DNA of 64,000 bases from Cerrena zonata (GCA_038087015.1 JASBNA010000003.1:1-64000); one strand, 5' to 3'. Numbered from the stretch's first letter, positions 23,843-36,441 are shown. Notes: a model not told the origin generated them from the letters alone. Translations and numbers: made by a program.

Positions 23843-24648
23843 AATGATTTGCTCAAGCCAGGCTTGTGAGCCTGTTTGTACTTGTACAAGAAGAGATCTA
23901 TACTGTAGTGTGCAATGAATACGACGTTCCTACATCCCCAATCGTATTGTCGGGTTGAGACTGTGCAGGAATTGTCGGTCAGGTACTTGTCCTTACTCGC
24001 TCATCCTACATTCGATGTACGCTGTAATGTACCACCTGTAGGACTCGTTTCAGTCACACGGAGTAATGATTCTCTAAGTCGTCTTAGGAATCTCGGACAT
24101 TATATCATCATGATGCACTTCACACATGAGAGTCGGTGTAAACGATTAGATGACTCTTATATGACTAATCCCTCTTCGACACCGCGAACTGTGGTTGTAA
24201 CTCCGATCTGGAAAAGTTACAAATTCTACAAATACGAAATAACACTTGGATGAGATCGCGCGTGTGTCTAAGCAGACTAAATCAGAGAAGGGATGAGCAC
24301 GCGCGTTCAAATAACACTTACTTGGATCTACCTGGAGCCTTGAAGCCCTAAAGTCTCCGAGCCTCATTTCTATTATGTTACTTCATAGACAATCCTCTGC
24401 CTTGCATCCATTCCGAGTCAGTTAGTTGAGACTGCGCAGCAATTGGTGACGGGAACGTTATCCTTACCCGATGATCTCATGATTGAAAACCCCTTATTGC
24501 TATAGTGAACGTAAAGTTACCACTCCTGTAAAGGCTGTGACGGGTTCGGTGACGAATACTTTTCAACGTATTGATCGCGAGAAGAGACTTCAATGGCAAC
24601 TATCGGCAAATGGCAACACCAGATACTATTCGTACAGTATCGATTACA
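23843..24648. other. Intergenic, no supported gene
   Basis: Only short unconnected frames; no repeat or RNA gene noticed. Confidence 0.45.
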
Positions 24649-27051
24649 CTAATAGTCCCACTGAGATACAGTGCTAGGCTCTGAATCGAAGGACCAAGGA
24701 GGGACAAAATTATCTAGCTTTGGCACGAGGTGTTCATCAGAAAGAGACATGGCCATGAAGAACATCTGTGCGAGTTCAGCACATTGTTGGCGAGAGCACG
24801 GCCATGATGACCCATCAGTATCAGTAATGATACCAGCCAGCTCACCCATCGTCCTAATGAGAATGTCTCGATGTTCCCGTATGACAGATCGAGGAGTAAG
24901 GTCATATAAGATGGAAGCAAAAGTATAAGTCAGGGCGATTGGTTCCATTGGTATGGCGGGATCAGAGTCAATACGAGAGGAATTAATCTGATGGAGGATG
25001 TTTTGCATGTCTACGTCAGACTCCATCTGGGGCCGGTTCCATAGGCTACAGCAGATAGCTCTGATTGCAACCACCAGGTTGGAGACAAAGTGCGCTCCTG
25101 TGAGCTCACATCAGTGTGATTTGTAGATGAATGGACAATGAGAGAGCTTACCAATGCCGGGAGACTTCCTCTCATCAATCTCACCACTGAGCGTGAGTAT
25201 AAACGGGAATAGATTGACACAGCTATCGGGGTATACGTAGCGCTCTATGATATTGTGTCCCACAGAATACATTGTGAGAACTGAGAATACTGCTGATGTT
25301 GGATTTTCGTTTATGAGTTGAATGAACATGGGCAGTAATGTTTGCGGAATTGGAAAACCCATGGTGAGGGGATATACTTCCAATAATGCATAGGTCATTC
25401 TGATATGCAAAGCTGATAGAACCGTAGGATTTCTGTCAGCCAAGGTACTGACTATCTCGCCAATGGAGTCTACAAAGAGTTTGCATGTGTGGCGAGTTGA
25501 TTCCTGTGGGGAACCTGGAAGTACACCTTGGGCGACCGGACCTTTACCTTGCGACAGGAGCTGTAGACACTTGAACGAATGCCAAAAATCGCATTTCTGG
25601 ACACAGTCTGTGAGCGTCTCCTCAATCTGCGAGCCTCGAAGGATTCCGCGCGTGCAGACTAGTGCAGGTAGATCCGAGGTCTTGTCCTCGTATACTTTTA
25701 TCTCTTCGAGGGCCAGGCAAACAGATGACCAAATATCCAACGAATCACATAGGTTTTCGCACCGCCGTTTGATTGTATGCCATGCCGTGGGGATACGGTC
25801 ATATAAACAACGAGCGAACGATCCTATCCAAGTGTAGCTTCCGACTCGGAATCTGCAAAGAAGACCTTTCAACATGGGGGTCTTGTACGGGCACTGAGAT
25901 GAGAATACCGGGGAAAACGTCGTGAACAAGTAGAACAAGAGCCAAACGATCATGACCGACGTTACTACCCATGTAACGACCGGATTCAGGATGTGGAGGA
26001 AGATACTGAGGCCGATGAAGAAAAGAAGGAGTGCGAGTTGGAGGAGAAGCGGTAGTGCGGCAGCAATCTCAAAGACTTGCCATCGTTGTACACCGACCTC
26101 GCGGAAGAAGCGTAGTTTGACCTGCTGACGAGGATCTTGAGTGTCGCGTGCCATGAGCTCGTGGAGCCATTGCTTGACGAGAATTCCGAGGGATGCAGTG
26201 ATGAGAGCGAAAACGAGACTTAACAACCACAGCGTATTGATTAGAACGGAAGCCCTGGGAGGAACAAATAACGGAGTAGTGAATGGGGGAATGGTCGAGT
26301 TGACGAAACTCCCGGAAAGTGTCAGACTGGCTAGTTGTGCCGACAGCTGAAGCAGAATCTGGTTCGTGGTATCTTCAGGCTGTTGCTGTAAGGTCTTGTA
26401 TGACTCGATGATAAATGCAGTAATCACTGCTGAGAAGAGACCGGCCTAGAAGGAGGAAGAGTCGATACAACGAGCAATTGGTAACAGCAAAAGCACTCAC
26501 AAATACGAGGAGCGTATCAATGTCCTCTTTCACGCCTTCCACTCGATCTCGATCGTACTGTCGAAGTAGATCAGAGATTCGCCCCCAGCCAGTGCGGTCG
26601 GGTTCAATCTTGACCCGATGCACTTGCTCTTTGGTGTTTGGGGACACATCCTGCATTCGGTATCCCCTTTTAGTGCTTCGATGATGCAGAAAAGCGGCGA
26701 GCTCACTTTATTTCCAGGCGAAGCTGTATTTACTGCCTGCTGTTGATTAAACTCTCCCGTAGGTGTAACATCAATTGGGACTGTATTCCTCTCATTTCCT
26801 CCTGATGAAAGGTCAGGGGGAGGCGGGAAACTAAGAGGCTTCAAGTTATCATCTTGAGCAGGGTGCTCCCATTCTATGTTGGGTTGGCAATCTTCATGCT
26901 TGTTCTTCGGTTGCTTAACGTCTGAGACTTGGTCGCTATGTGCTTCCAAGTATGAAGGGGAGACGACTGGATTTCCGTCTGAGATGGAAGCACTTGAATG
27001 ATCAGATGTTTGAGATCTCTTTTGACGTTTGCTAGATGACAAACTCGACAT
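24649..27051 (-). CDS. DUF6535 membrane protein (copy 1)
   Basis: Exons 27051-26707, 26650-26501, 26445-25152 and 25097-24649 join in phase to about 745 residues. The chosen start (MSSLSSSKRQKR) is the ATG that aligns with the other copies; another in-frame ATG lies 18 codons upstream at 27105. A Ser/Arg-rich disordered tail is followed by a conserved KIEPDRTGWGRISDLLRQYD segment and four predicted membrane helices: AGLFSAVITAFIIESYK, INTLWLLSLVFALITASLG, a long Leu-rich helix (LPLLLQLALLLFFIGLS) and VVTWVVTSVMIVWLLFYLF. A KQWLHELMARDTQDPRQQ loop lies between helices two and three, and SSQCPYKTPMLKG follows the fourth. The C-terminal 450 residues are helical and variable. DUF6535 is a large agaricomycete family with no known function. 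This is the only copy in the window on the minus strand. Confidence 0.88.
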
Positions 27052-27105
27052 TGATATGAGAGTTCTGGAGTTGGCCAGAGAGGAGTTGGAGGACGTCACT
27101 GGCAT

Positions 27106-27806
27106 CCATGATCGACTTTGATATGTCCCGTGAGAACTTCCGGCTATCTATGTATACTCACTCAGAGTCGACCGATGGGTTATGATAATTCGACGCAACT
27201 AGGAAAGGCAGTCACTGTAGGCGCCGGAGGTCTCAAAAATCCATGTCTTCTATCATCTAGAGTACTACCAGAAATCAGGCCTCTACAAATCTGCTTTACA
27301 CTCAAATCCCCTCCGTCAGTACGTTTCTACCATTTAACAATATCCAATGTTTGTGTGAGTAACATCTTGTCACTGTGACAGCAGTGGTCTTTCAGTCATT
27401 GTCGGACGACTGCTTCCACTTCCACTTTAACTTGGATGGCACTTGCAATCTTCCAGACCAAGTCGAAGCTTCCTACCGCTTCCCTCCTTCCTCCTCTCGC
27501 GTCCCCTCTGCTTCCCACTTGCTCCGCAGCTGCTTCCCACCTGCGTCCGTTCTGCGTTCCTTCTGTGTCTGTTCTGCCAGTGCTTCCTCGCTGTGTTGAT
27601 ATATGTGTAGGGCCCGTTCATCTCTCTCATAATGCGCCGCGCGCCAAACCAAAGTGTCCTTTCCCAATAGGTATTCATTGAATTCAGTCGCGAAGGAAAG
27701 GTACTACGTACACACTAATGCTACATTCTGTAGAACATCCCCACAAACAAACACCAACCAGTATCAATTTATGGAAGCCTGGCTCTGTACAGCACCCGGC
27801 AATGTT
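27106..27806. other. Intergenic with a pyrimidine-rich imperfect repeat
   Basis: 27440-27600 is rich in CTTCC/CTTCT words with loosely repeated TCTGCTTCCCACTTGC-like units. Frames on both strands there are low complexity. No gene is supported. Confidence 0.4.
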
Positions 27807-28576
27807 TCAGGCTGTCAAGTTTGGGTTGAACGCCACGAAACCTGCGGACATTGTAGTCATATATGCATCTTCCGACCTGATAAGAGCAGCTAGGGCCTGA
27901 CAATGAGTTGTACAATCAGACTCAAGCCTACTATTGATCGGGGCAGACTAGATATGATCACTTACTGCATTGTTCTGTTGAGCCAGATAGTCTCTGCTAT
28001 TGACACAATAATTGACGATCTGGTAGCTGTGTTAATAAGTCGGGCATATACTAATAAGGCAGAGTAGAGTGTACCTGAATATGAAATGCGAGGACAGTAT
28101 CGATGCCGGTAACGATGGTGTCCGCTTGAGCAATGAGCTCTGCAGGGTTCTCTCGGTTCAGAATATTGGCAATATTCTTTAACGTCTGGAGGAAGGCCTC
28201 TGTCTCTCTTCCGAAGGTCCTTACCGCCTTGGCATCGTCTTCAGCCTCCAAGGATTACATTCGTGAGCGTACATATCCAGAGTTATTTGATGTGATAGTA
28301 CCTGTTTTTTGTAACTGTTAATTGCCGCCGTCTTTTGATTGAAGGGAACATCTGCGTTCCGAAGAAGGGGTAAAAGGTGGCTGTTGATTGCTATAGACTC
28401 TAACTGTCAGCAGTGGTCGACAAGGCCAAAATCTACTTACTGTGTGCAGTTTGTGAGGCTGGAATTAACCATCTGTTACGAAATCTGGCTATGAACTCGT
28501 GGTAGCGTCGGCATACTTGTAGCAACTTCCTGTTGATCCCTTCAGTGGCCTCTTGTATGGCTTGGAAGTTAGACAT
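27807..28576 (-). CDS. Small all-helical protein, five exons, unknown family
   Basis: Exons 28576-28441, 28390-28302, 28245-28075, 28019-27966 and 27896-27807 join in phase through four introns of 50-69 nt, giving 179 residues. The protein starts MSNFQAIQEATEGINRKLLQ. Nearly all of it is predicted helix with heptad-like spacing, and it has no signal peptide or obvious membrane segment. The mid-part reads RTFGRETEAFLQTLKNIANI. It lies divergently placed next to nothing recognisable, 0.7 kb beyond the start of DUF6535 copy 1. I do not recognise the family. Five in-phase exons with clean borders make it a convincing gene despite its small size. Confidence 0.68.
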
Positions 28577-29901
28577 GTCAAGTAAAAGTCAGTCGATGTT
28601 TAGCTAGCTTTTGAGAGGTGTCTGCAGAAAACCTACTCTTTCACTGAGATTAAATACCTCTCGAATGCTCGATGTGTTGTTGTTTGTACCATGGTATGGT
28701 ATGTTTTGAACTAGTTCTAGATTGAAAGGGTGCAGTTAGGTAAATTGAATACATGACACAATTTAGGGAGCCCACAATTTGATTAGAGAAGTCCCCAGGG
28801 GAGACGGAGGCAAACGGCTGAAGGCTAAACTGTACGTGATACGCTGGCCGGGGAATGGGTCGTCGCTGATCTTGAACAGAGTGTATTTGACTGAGTTAGC
28901 TACCATATTCTTATGTTGCGCACCGGATGGTGTTCTCATAGTGTAAGATAATATCCAGAACACGATGTCCCACAAGATAGGCATCAAAGACGCGATATGA
29001 TAGTCGTTAATATGCATTGAGAAACTCAACAAAGGTCACAGATGTGCGTATAGTCAACGGAGTGAGAATAGAGTTTAAACCCAAGAGAAAAAGGACCGCA
29101 GTCACAATAGGGTCCAAACCCTCGACGATCTAATATACTTGCATATCATATCCGATCAAACACTGAGCGGCGAAGCTATTGACCACCTAGAACGATAGAA
29201 AAGGGATTCTGAATAGTATCACTCACCAGCCTACAGTAAATGGACCTGAACACTGCTTCTAAAAGAAGTCCCGGTAATCTTCAGTACTCAGGGATGCGTT
29301 TTACTGAGGAAGGAACGTCCCGAGTGAATTACATTTGCTCATAGTCCAATAAGGAAACGAGCTCTATCTAGCGTGCAGAGCCTCGGTTCTGTCCGGGCAG
29401 AATAAACACATGCGAATAAATAGCGCACCTAGCCTTAACTTTGTATGTTTAGTGACCGGGAGAGTCTGATCGGCTTGTTGTGAAGTGTATGTTATGCCGC
29501 AGAGTGCCACATAATACTGAATACGGGCTGTACACCAAGTCTTTTCACGGATCACACTGTGATGACGAGCTCCATACTACACTCGAAATGTCGTAGAAAT
29601 ATCTGGATTCCCAGTACTACGTTAATCAGAAAAGTTCACCTTTTGGGAAAAATGTTCCGGTGCACGTACCCATCAAGCCCATTTTCTGAGATACAAATCG
29701 GAAATGGGTTCCTTACATTCGCAATCCTGATGATAGGTTACGCCACACATATATGATATATGGCGCTAATGAAACACGAAAGGATTTCGTGATAACAATA
29801 TGTGGAGACGATATCCACAATAAGCAGGAGGCCAGAGTTCATTTCTAAGTTTACGACGACAACATCGTCAAATTAGTCTAGAAAGGTTATAATGTTTATT
29901 G
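28577..29901. other. Intergenic, nothing supported
   Basis: Short frames only on both strands; no repeat, RNA gene or domain seen. Confidence 0.45.
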
Positions 29902-30288
29902 TCATTTAATTAGGAGCGTTAAGCTACAGACTTTGAAGTCGATGATACCCAACGTCCATTTGAATGAAAGGTCCCTGCAGGCGAGAACTTCAGTCAGACT
30001 GGCACATTGTGCCCGAAGATAATCATCATATATGCCACGTGCATCTTCGTGTTGAGCATAAGGTGGAGCTGGTGGAAGGAGTGTATTGAAGTGTGAGGCG
30101 TAAGAATAGATGTCGTAATATGTTGTGCCTTCTTTCGAATCTCGGAGATTGTTAGGAGGGATAGCAATTTCAGGTGCAAGTAAGGGACAATCCTCACATG
30201 TGAAGAGGCGATATACGGTGAATCGCGAGATCTCAAACAGACTTAGATTCCTAGCTATTAGGACCTCGAGGACCTCGAGCGGAGCCTA
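29902..30288 (-). pseudogene. Open protein-like fragment without a start codon
   Basis: The minus strand is open for about 128 codons from just after a CGCTAG (possible splice acceptor) at 30289 to a TGA at 29904-29902. Composition is protein-like (segments SLFEISRFTVYRLFTCEDCP and IYDDYLRAQCASLTEVLACRD), with a CxxC pair. There is no ATG and I could not find a convincing upstream exon. It may be the last exon of a decayed gene. The family is not recognised. Confidence 0.35.
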
Positions 30289-32879
30289 GCGGGGATGAGG
30301 GGTGAAAGCGTTGAATGGTCTCAACCTTATTGGAATCTTCTACGGCGTCCTACAGGCGGGTCTCTTTTTCATGTCTATGTCGAGCCACGTATGAGTGAGG
30401 TTCCAGGAAGTACGCGTAGAGTCTGTAGACTAGATTTGAGTCTAAATCATTCTCCTTTGCGGACCGCAAGAAAGTAAGATAGTGGTTGGAGGAATACATT
30501 CGAGTCGTATTGCAGTTAGGCAGCCGATCGAGGCGGGCACGTGGAAGATTTTTGGTTATTGAGCGCCGATTCTACCCGATCATATAGAAAACCTAGATTA
30601 ATCTGTCAATGTAGAATCTTTTTCTTTTTCTTATGTTGTGTTCGATGCTATTCCGTATTTGGTTTATGCTTTACGGCGTTCCAAATGGGATATCTAGCTC
30701 GATACGCCTAACATCAAGAATACGATTAATATAGCCGATACTCTCTGGTACGGCGTAATACACCAATAAACATCGTTCAACTCTCTTCAACCATTGTTTT
30801 GATCCTCTAGGAATGCTGGGAGATCCTTATACGGCGGCATACACCCAACCCTAGAGTATTGGACTGCGGCAAGCGACGTGCAACACTCGAATCGTTTTGC
30901 AGGGAGTACGTATCCAGAAACCGAGTCAGGTGCCCTCAACGCTCTTAGCGAGCGACTCGAAGGAGGGCGCATATAGTAACATCATTAGTCCTTCAGAATG
31001 TGAAAACTTAGCTGATGGTAAGTGTGTGTACTCCGACCGCTATCCAAAACCTTAATAATTGCTGTGGTACTGATTTATACTTCGTAGATGGTCCATCAAA
31101 AGGCATGGGATTCTCTGGCCTAAGCGACGTAGAGATCGGCCGTTGGCGCGTTCTGATTATCTAGGCTCTGTCAACTTAGGATAACGTCCGTCTCCGTGCA
31201 CACCACCACCTAACCAGTAGAGTTCACAACACTAGAAGTGACAACCTTCTCCGATAGCTGTCGTTGGGGCAGTTTCTACTTACGTTCCATATCTATCCTA
31301 ACACGCTCGGGCTTACTTAACATAGTTTTCGACTACGACTATGAAGCAATTTCGGCAACAAAACATCTGCTGCACTTTTCCGCAAAAATGACGACGACGA
31401 CACTATGGCAAGAACACTGTATCTGTTTCGGAGATTACAAGACATTTAGGAGAGAATAGGAATAGGTATCTTGCGCTCCTACATCTTGTATTATGTCTTC
31501 AACCCTTGATCACCCCGGTCGATACGTCGCTTCACCTTCCGTCATCATGGTCCTAGCCCGAATAAGTTCTTCATCGTTTGACAGTCTTCCTGCTCTGGGA
31601 TCTTATATACTCCAACCTCTATGCTCTCGATGTTATCGGCCTCTCCCAGCCAGTGCCCCTCTCAAACCTAGTCTCTGTGAAACAGCCAAATTATTGTTCA
31701 TGCTTCATATCTTGTTTATCAATTTCTTCTTTACTTTTGACAGCTCACATTTTTCCCATACATCTATACTCCTCTCGTCGCTGGTCTCCTCTGGTAGGAA
31801 CAATTTAAAGACTCCAGGCTGTCTGCTCTTTCTACTCATCGCTTGTTGTCTTTCGTTCCGAGTCGAGCCGCTATTGATGAGATTGACATCAGGCTAGTTT
31901 CTTGTCATCCATCGTCGACCCTCGATTCGATTCAGATGTCATGTAATCCGTCTTCGTTGATGCGTACATTGCGCGGTATCGACATCTACAAGTTCCGACA
32001 TTGCTTCATACTTAGTTCTCAACGTTGCACAACGCCTAGCACTCAACGCCTCTCCTTTTCTAACTGCGGCTCGAATTGGATAATGTTGATCTCTCCCTCT
32101 ATGCTTCGCTGCTTCGTATGGGTTATTCTGATTTTTTTGCACTCTTGACGAACTGCTATTGTTCTAAATCTTTTGCTTTCTGAACTGGTTAGACTCTCAT
32201 CTACCGGACTTGGTCTCGCATTTTTTGGGGATAATCTGACTTGACGCTTGACTTTCCTAGTCTCCTCGATATCAAACCATGATATATTTCTCCTTTGCAC
32301 AGCATGGAATCATCACCCTCTCGCATCGAGACCTTTTTCTCCACCGTCTCATTTGTTCTAATATTCGATTCTAGTCTTCTAGTATAACATGGATCACATC
32401 GATGCAGCCAGTGTACAGTGTTGCGGTTTGTTACTTTTGTCGAGAGGGGACGCTGTGTCAAATACACTCTTTCAAATGGACTCGGTCCTAGGACCCGACC
32501 TCTTGGTGGTGCTCGATAAGAAGTCTCAACACTCCTCCAATCTAAAATCCCTCTTGGTGGCTGAATACGATACCCATTCAATACTACTCCACTTTAGTAA
32601 GCTACGGTCGTGCCTTGGAGTCGTCATTTATATAGACAGTAGTCCTTGGATGACTGTTGTAACCACTATCTTCTTTTGTTTGTGGTGGTATTCCAGAATT
32701 CCAGGATGCAAAACGGAGAGATCGAAGCAGTCTTTTCATCCAGGGCCAGTTTCTATCCCGTTGCCTTCTTCACGTCTAAAAGGGTAGACTTTTACCTCCA
32801 CTGATTGGTGGTTGCGCCTATTCTAGGCCCCTTCCTTATTGTATGTTGCTCATCGGTGATAAACAAAAGTAAAGATCAA
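30289..32879. other. Long region without a supported gene
   Basis: At 30808-30978 (+) a frame after a CCTCTAG acceptor reads GRSLYGGIHPTLEYWTAAS and ends at a TAG; the LYGGIH words recall vanadium haloperoxidase/PAP2 proteins, but 55 residues are too few to decide. ATG-started frames at 31493-31897 (+) and 32389-32787 (+) have no introns, domain or paralogue here, and I leave them uncalled. Confidence 0.3.
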
Positions 32880-33146
32880 TGTATTGTGGTACTCATTGTA
32901 TATACCTAATGGACGCCTCCAGCCGTTGTTCTGAAGAAAAGAAAACAAGAAAATAAGTAAAGGAATGTTGGTCGGTACAAAAGAGTGGATATATGTTCAG
33001 ATATGGCGCTGCAATGCCATGGGTTTCAATGCTATCGCAGGAGCACTAGTTACCATCAAGCCTGAAGAGGAGAGTTCCGTAACCGAGTTGATCACTAGAA
33101 AGCATTCGTGAGTGGAAATTCCTCTAAACATCACACAGGCGACTTA

Positions 33147-34825
33147 CTATCCTCCCGAGTTACCACCAGCAGAGCCCACACCATTCTCAGCACCGCCGGT
33201 GTTATTCAAGACATGGTCGCGCATAGCCCCGGTCCAAGACGCATTCAGACCCTTCACGCCATCATAATGAGCATAAAGAACTGTGCCAATAGGTTATTAG
33301 CATAATTCTGGCGGATACAAAAGCTTAACGTACGCTCCCAGACAGGGCGGATAATCCCGCGAGAGGCATCCGAGATTGTGCTAATGTTTCCCCAGGCACG
33401 GGTCACATAGGGCGTAAAAGGAACATCATTTCCAAGATTATACTTCGCCATGTATTCAGAGCTGACACAGACCATATCAGCTGCCAGTCAGAATAGCAAC
33501 GCTAAACAATGAGGCTTACCCAGCGAGAATTCGACTGTTGGAATAGCCAAATAGATCAAGGCCTTGGTTCCAAGCGGTCTGTGCAATGACGCTCAACAGT
33601 GCGTAGTCCAATGTAGCGTGTCCCTGATCACGGCCAGACTCGCTAGTTTGCCCGAGTTCCTTGCCACTTCCTTCCTCGATGTAGATGAACCTAATAGACT
33701 GATGAGATATTGTATCGAGCTGAGGATGACTACAGACGGAATGGTATGGTTGACGCTACCCTGCCCAGGACCGTTGTAGAAATAATCTGTGGCGTAGTCG
33801 TACATCGTCTGGTTATCGATTAGAACTAAATGCGAGTAAATCAAAACGGTTTTGATAGTCTTTCAGATCGACATTGGCGTACCTGCGATGGCTTGTACAC
33901 CGGCAATATTGCAGAGATCCCAGTTAGCCCAATAATGCTAATCAATACCGTCAGCCTTTGAAACAAGAAACAAGAAAAGTCTAGTCTCACAAGGACGTCT
34001 GTAGGCCACACCACCTAAAAATTCGACATGTCAGCGTAAGCAAATTCGGCCAATACAAAAGTAACCCACTCCATTTTGACCGTTATGCTGAGAGAAAGAT
34101 GGCATATAATGAGTAAGAAATAAACAGTCAAAACAAAAAGACATACGTTCGTCAGGAAGTCAAGGCTGACAGGGTAAAATACGTTGACCATCATCGTCTT
34201 GAACGCCTCAAAGCTGGCAGCAGGCCAACCGGAGTATCCTCGCATAATTTCCGCAGCGTTCGCAAACTCGTAGCCATAGATGCCAGCAGCGAGGAACCTG
34301 TCGGCATTGCCATTGATTTGTGTCAGGGTGGTCGCCCAGGCATCCAATATTTTGACGGCAGAGTCGGCGTAGCTCGTGTCGTCAGTGAGCTTCCATTGGA
34401 TGGCCTAGACGATGATAGAGGCGGTTGGTAAATAAAATCGTCTGAGGGACTTGTTAACGATAGCTTACTTGAGTGTAGGCTGATGCGATGTCGTTGTACA
34501 AATCTCCGTAGTTTTGAGTCTCAGATCCTCCACGGTATACAATGGCATGAGGACCGCGAACCTACATAAGAAAGATACCCTGAGCAAAAAAAATCGGTAA
34601 CCAAATCCGCACAAATATGTTATTCACCGCATACGAAGTTTGGGCAAGCCATAGTCCATGGAAAGTGTCCCAGGCAGACGTCCATGGCTGTGCCCCGACA
34701 GAGATCTTCCCGCGGATACGTTCAAAGTCAGCGTTGGTATGGAGCAAACCAGGATGGACGAAGGCCGTCATGGATGCAGACACGGCCCAGCCGGCCAAGA
34801 AAGTAAAAGAGGGAGAGAGTCTCAT
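33147..34825 (-). CDS. Secreted alginate-lyase-like polysaccharide lyase (copy 1)
   Basis: Ten exons (34825-34628, 34561-34469, 34404-34147, 34087-34070, 34014-33991, 33937-33883, 33825-33738, 33690-33520, 33461-33334, 33280-33147) join in phase to about 388 residues, including mini-exons of 18 and 24 nt. An N-terminal signal peptide (MRLSPSFTFLAGWAVSASMT) is followed by FVHPGLLHTNADFERIR, the usual beginning of fungal chondroitin AC/alginate lyase-fold enzymes. Conserved family segments follow: AAEIMRGYSGW, DFLTNHNGQNG, HYWANWDLCN, EEGSGKELGQTSESGRDQGH and YVTRAWGNIS. The fold is an alpha/alpha toroid that cleaves uronic-acid polysaccharides by beta-elimination; Asn and His in NHNGQN and the RDQGH segment are likely active-site residues. 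The actual substrate cannot be told. It is exported. A near-identical gene lies at 45895-47584. Confidence 0.88.
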
Positions 34826-35039
34826 ATCCGATAGTCACTGTACGCGATAGATCGTAAGATATTAAGCTTGCCTCGGTTTAGATAGCCTTACCTTCAAATG
34901 AGAGAGAAAAGAAAGGGAAAAAGCTAAGATGAACTGAAAGAATTTTGCGAACATACTTATAGTCCGGAATATACGTACTTACCTGATGACTAGAGATTTA
35001 CCCGCTCCCGGTCCTCTGCGTCCCGCAGGTCGCTTCCGC
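34826..35039. other. Region between divergent lyase gene and GPI13 relic
   Basis: Presumed lyase promoter; no other feature. Confidence 0.4.
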
Positions 35040-35352
35040 GGTTCAGTCTTCTTGATCTTCTTCATACAGTGGATGAAAGAATCATCACCAAGCCCTCCCA
35101 GAGTTCATCTCCAAGCTTAGAGTGGACATCCTGAGCTAGTCCTTATACTCCAAACATGCAATCAAAACTAAACAAACGGACAGCGTAATACGTAAGCGTT
35201 ATTGACTTATTGGACGATGAAAAACTTACTTGTTCTCCTTAGCGACGATCACGGCATTGACAGAACAGACGACTACGGAGGTGATGGTAAACTCGAGACT
35301 CCACTAGATTGTGATTCTATAGCAAGTCGCGGCCGCTACAGTCAACCTGATA
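35040..35352 (+). pseudogene. GPI13 relic 1
   Basis: 35050-35350 aligns with 38094-38435 of the intact GPI13 gene: DNA for LHTVDERVIKK, the CAATCGAAACTCAAACAAATG block, the TTGGTGATCATGGTATGG metal-site block and GCAAGTCACGTCC are all recognisable. Indels and stops break the frame, including the DHxGH part of the active site. The fragment ends abruptly at the inverted-repeat element that begins at 35353. The relic is on the opposite strand to the lyase, as in the second block. Confidence 0.75.
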
Positions 35353-36044
35353 TACAGTCAAGGACGGGTCCTTGACACAAGCAAATTTCTTCTGGGTGCT
35401 GTTGGGTCCCCATCTCGAATATCATATAAACAAATAAATATTTCGATTCTGTGATATATAAACATATATTATGCCACCCTTCGTGGCAAGAGAAGAGGCT
35501 TTGCATACAAAATTTGAATAACTCTGCACGTTAACACAGGCAACGTTATCGCCCATTCCCTAGTCCTTGACACAGGCGGATCAACCCACTTAATTCCTAT
35601 ATTTAGTCAATCTAATCTCCATCGCTATCCTCCTATTGGATGGCGTCTGATTGATCTGCGGGTGCGGTGACTATCTTCCTCACTCAAACATCCGGTCAAG
35701 ACATTGGCATGAGAATGTCCCATTTCCAGCAAAATAAATGGTCAATACCAATAGATATATGATCTAGAAAGACTTACCGGAGCATCCGATGATACTCGAA
35801 ATAGGTTTTATTACTTCCCGAGGCATGTCAGAAATTCTCAGAATCCACTTGGGCAGGATTTCAGACATATTTTTCGAGTTGCGCATGTAGGATTGTTTGT
35901 GCCGGTCCCAAACTTCAAAATATAGAAGTACCATAGGGTATATTTGATTGTACTAAGTTTTGAGCTCAAAAAATATGTCCTGCATAACTTTTGATTGGGT
36001 GTGTCAAGGAGTGGGGTTGTGTCAAGGACCCGTCCTTGACTGTA
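35353..36044. mobile_element. MITE-like element 1, perfect 28-bp inverted repeats
   Basis: The ends 35353-35380 and 36017-36044 are perfect reverse complements over 28 bp. Taking TA as a duplicated target, the terminal repeat begins CAGTCAAGGACGGGTCCTTG, which itself can fold (GTCAAGGA...TCCTTGAC). The element is 692 bp with no meaningful coding capacity. TA duplication, a CAGT start and small size point to a non-autonomous Tc1/mariner-type element. It lies inside GPI13 relic 1, so it inserted after or during that duplication. A further CCTTGACACA copy occurs inside at 35570. Confidence 0.75.
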
Positions 36045-36441
36045 CCTACCCTAGGCTCAATAGAGACCATAGGGAGGAAGCACCCGGCCATCATGCTTCC
36101 TTTGCGGCATATCAGGCGAATGTTAAGTCGCGTTGACTCTGAATCTCAGATTGCTCGCGACTGGCATAACCTCCTAGAAATGCCCTGCTGGTGATACAGC
36201 TCGTTGATTCGTTTTCGCACTTCGAAGAGGCTCTTCTTCTCGACTCGGCACAACATCTGCTGATGATCTGCGTCTGCTTCATCTTACAACATGAAAGACA
36301 ACAGAGATGAAGATGTTGGTGTAGTCACATTCAGTTGCGGGCCGATGTTGTCATCCCGATGTGTGTTTAGTTTTGAAACCGCAGTGAAGACAGCATGGGT
36401 GAAGGCTGTGAAACATTATAATGCGAGTCGGCGTCGTCAAC
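36045..36441. other. Spacer between two MITE-like elements
   Basis: No gene seen. A 67-codon frame at 35991-36194 overlaps the element end and is not supported. Confidence 0.4.

Larger units (their letters stand above)
32880..35345. repeat. Duplicated block, copy 1: lyase gene plus GPI13 relic
   Basis: This block matches 45600-48900. Shared sequence includes the lyase 3' flank (GGAGAGTTCCGTA and GATCACTAGAAA near 33070 and 45820), the ten-exon lyase gene on the minus strand, and GPI13 remains on the plus strand. Copy 1 ends where a MITE-like element was inserted at 35353. Confidence 0.75.

Noticed and set aside
31493..32787. Several ATG-started frames of 76-134 codons on the plus strand
   Set aside because: Overlapping in different frames, no introns, no paralogue, no recognisable motif.
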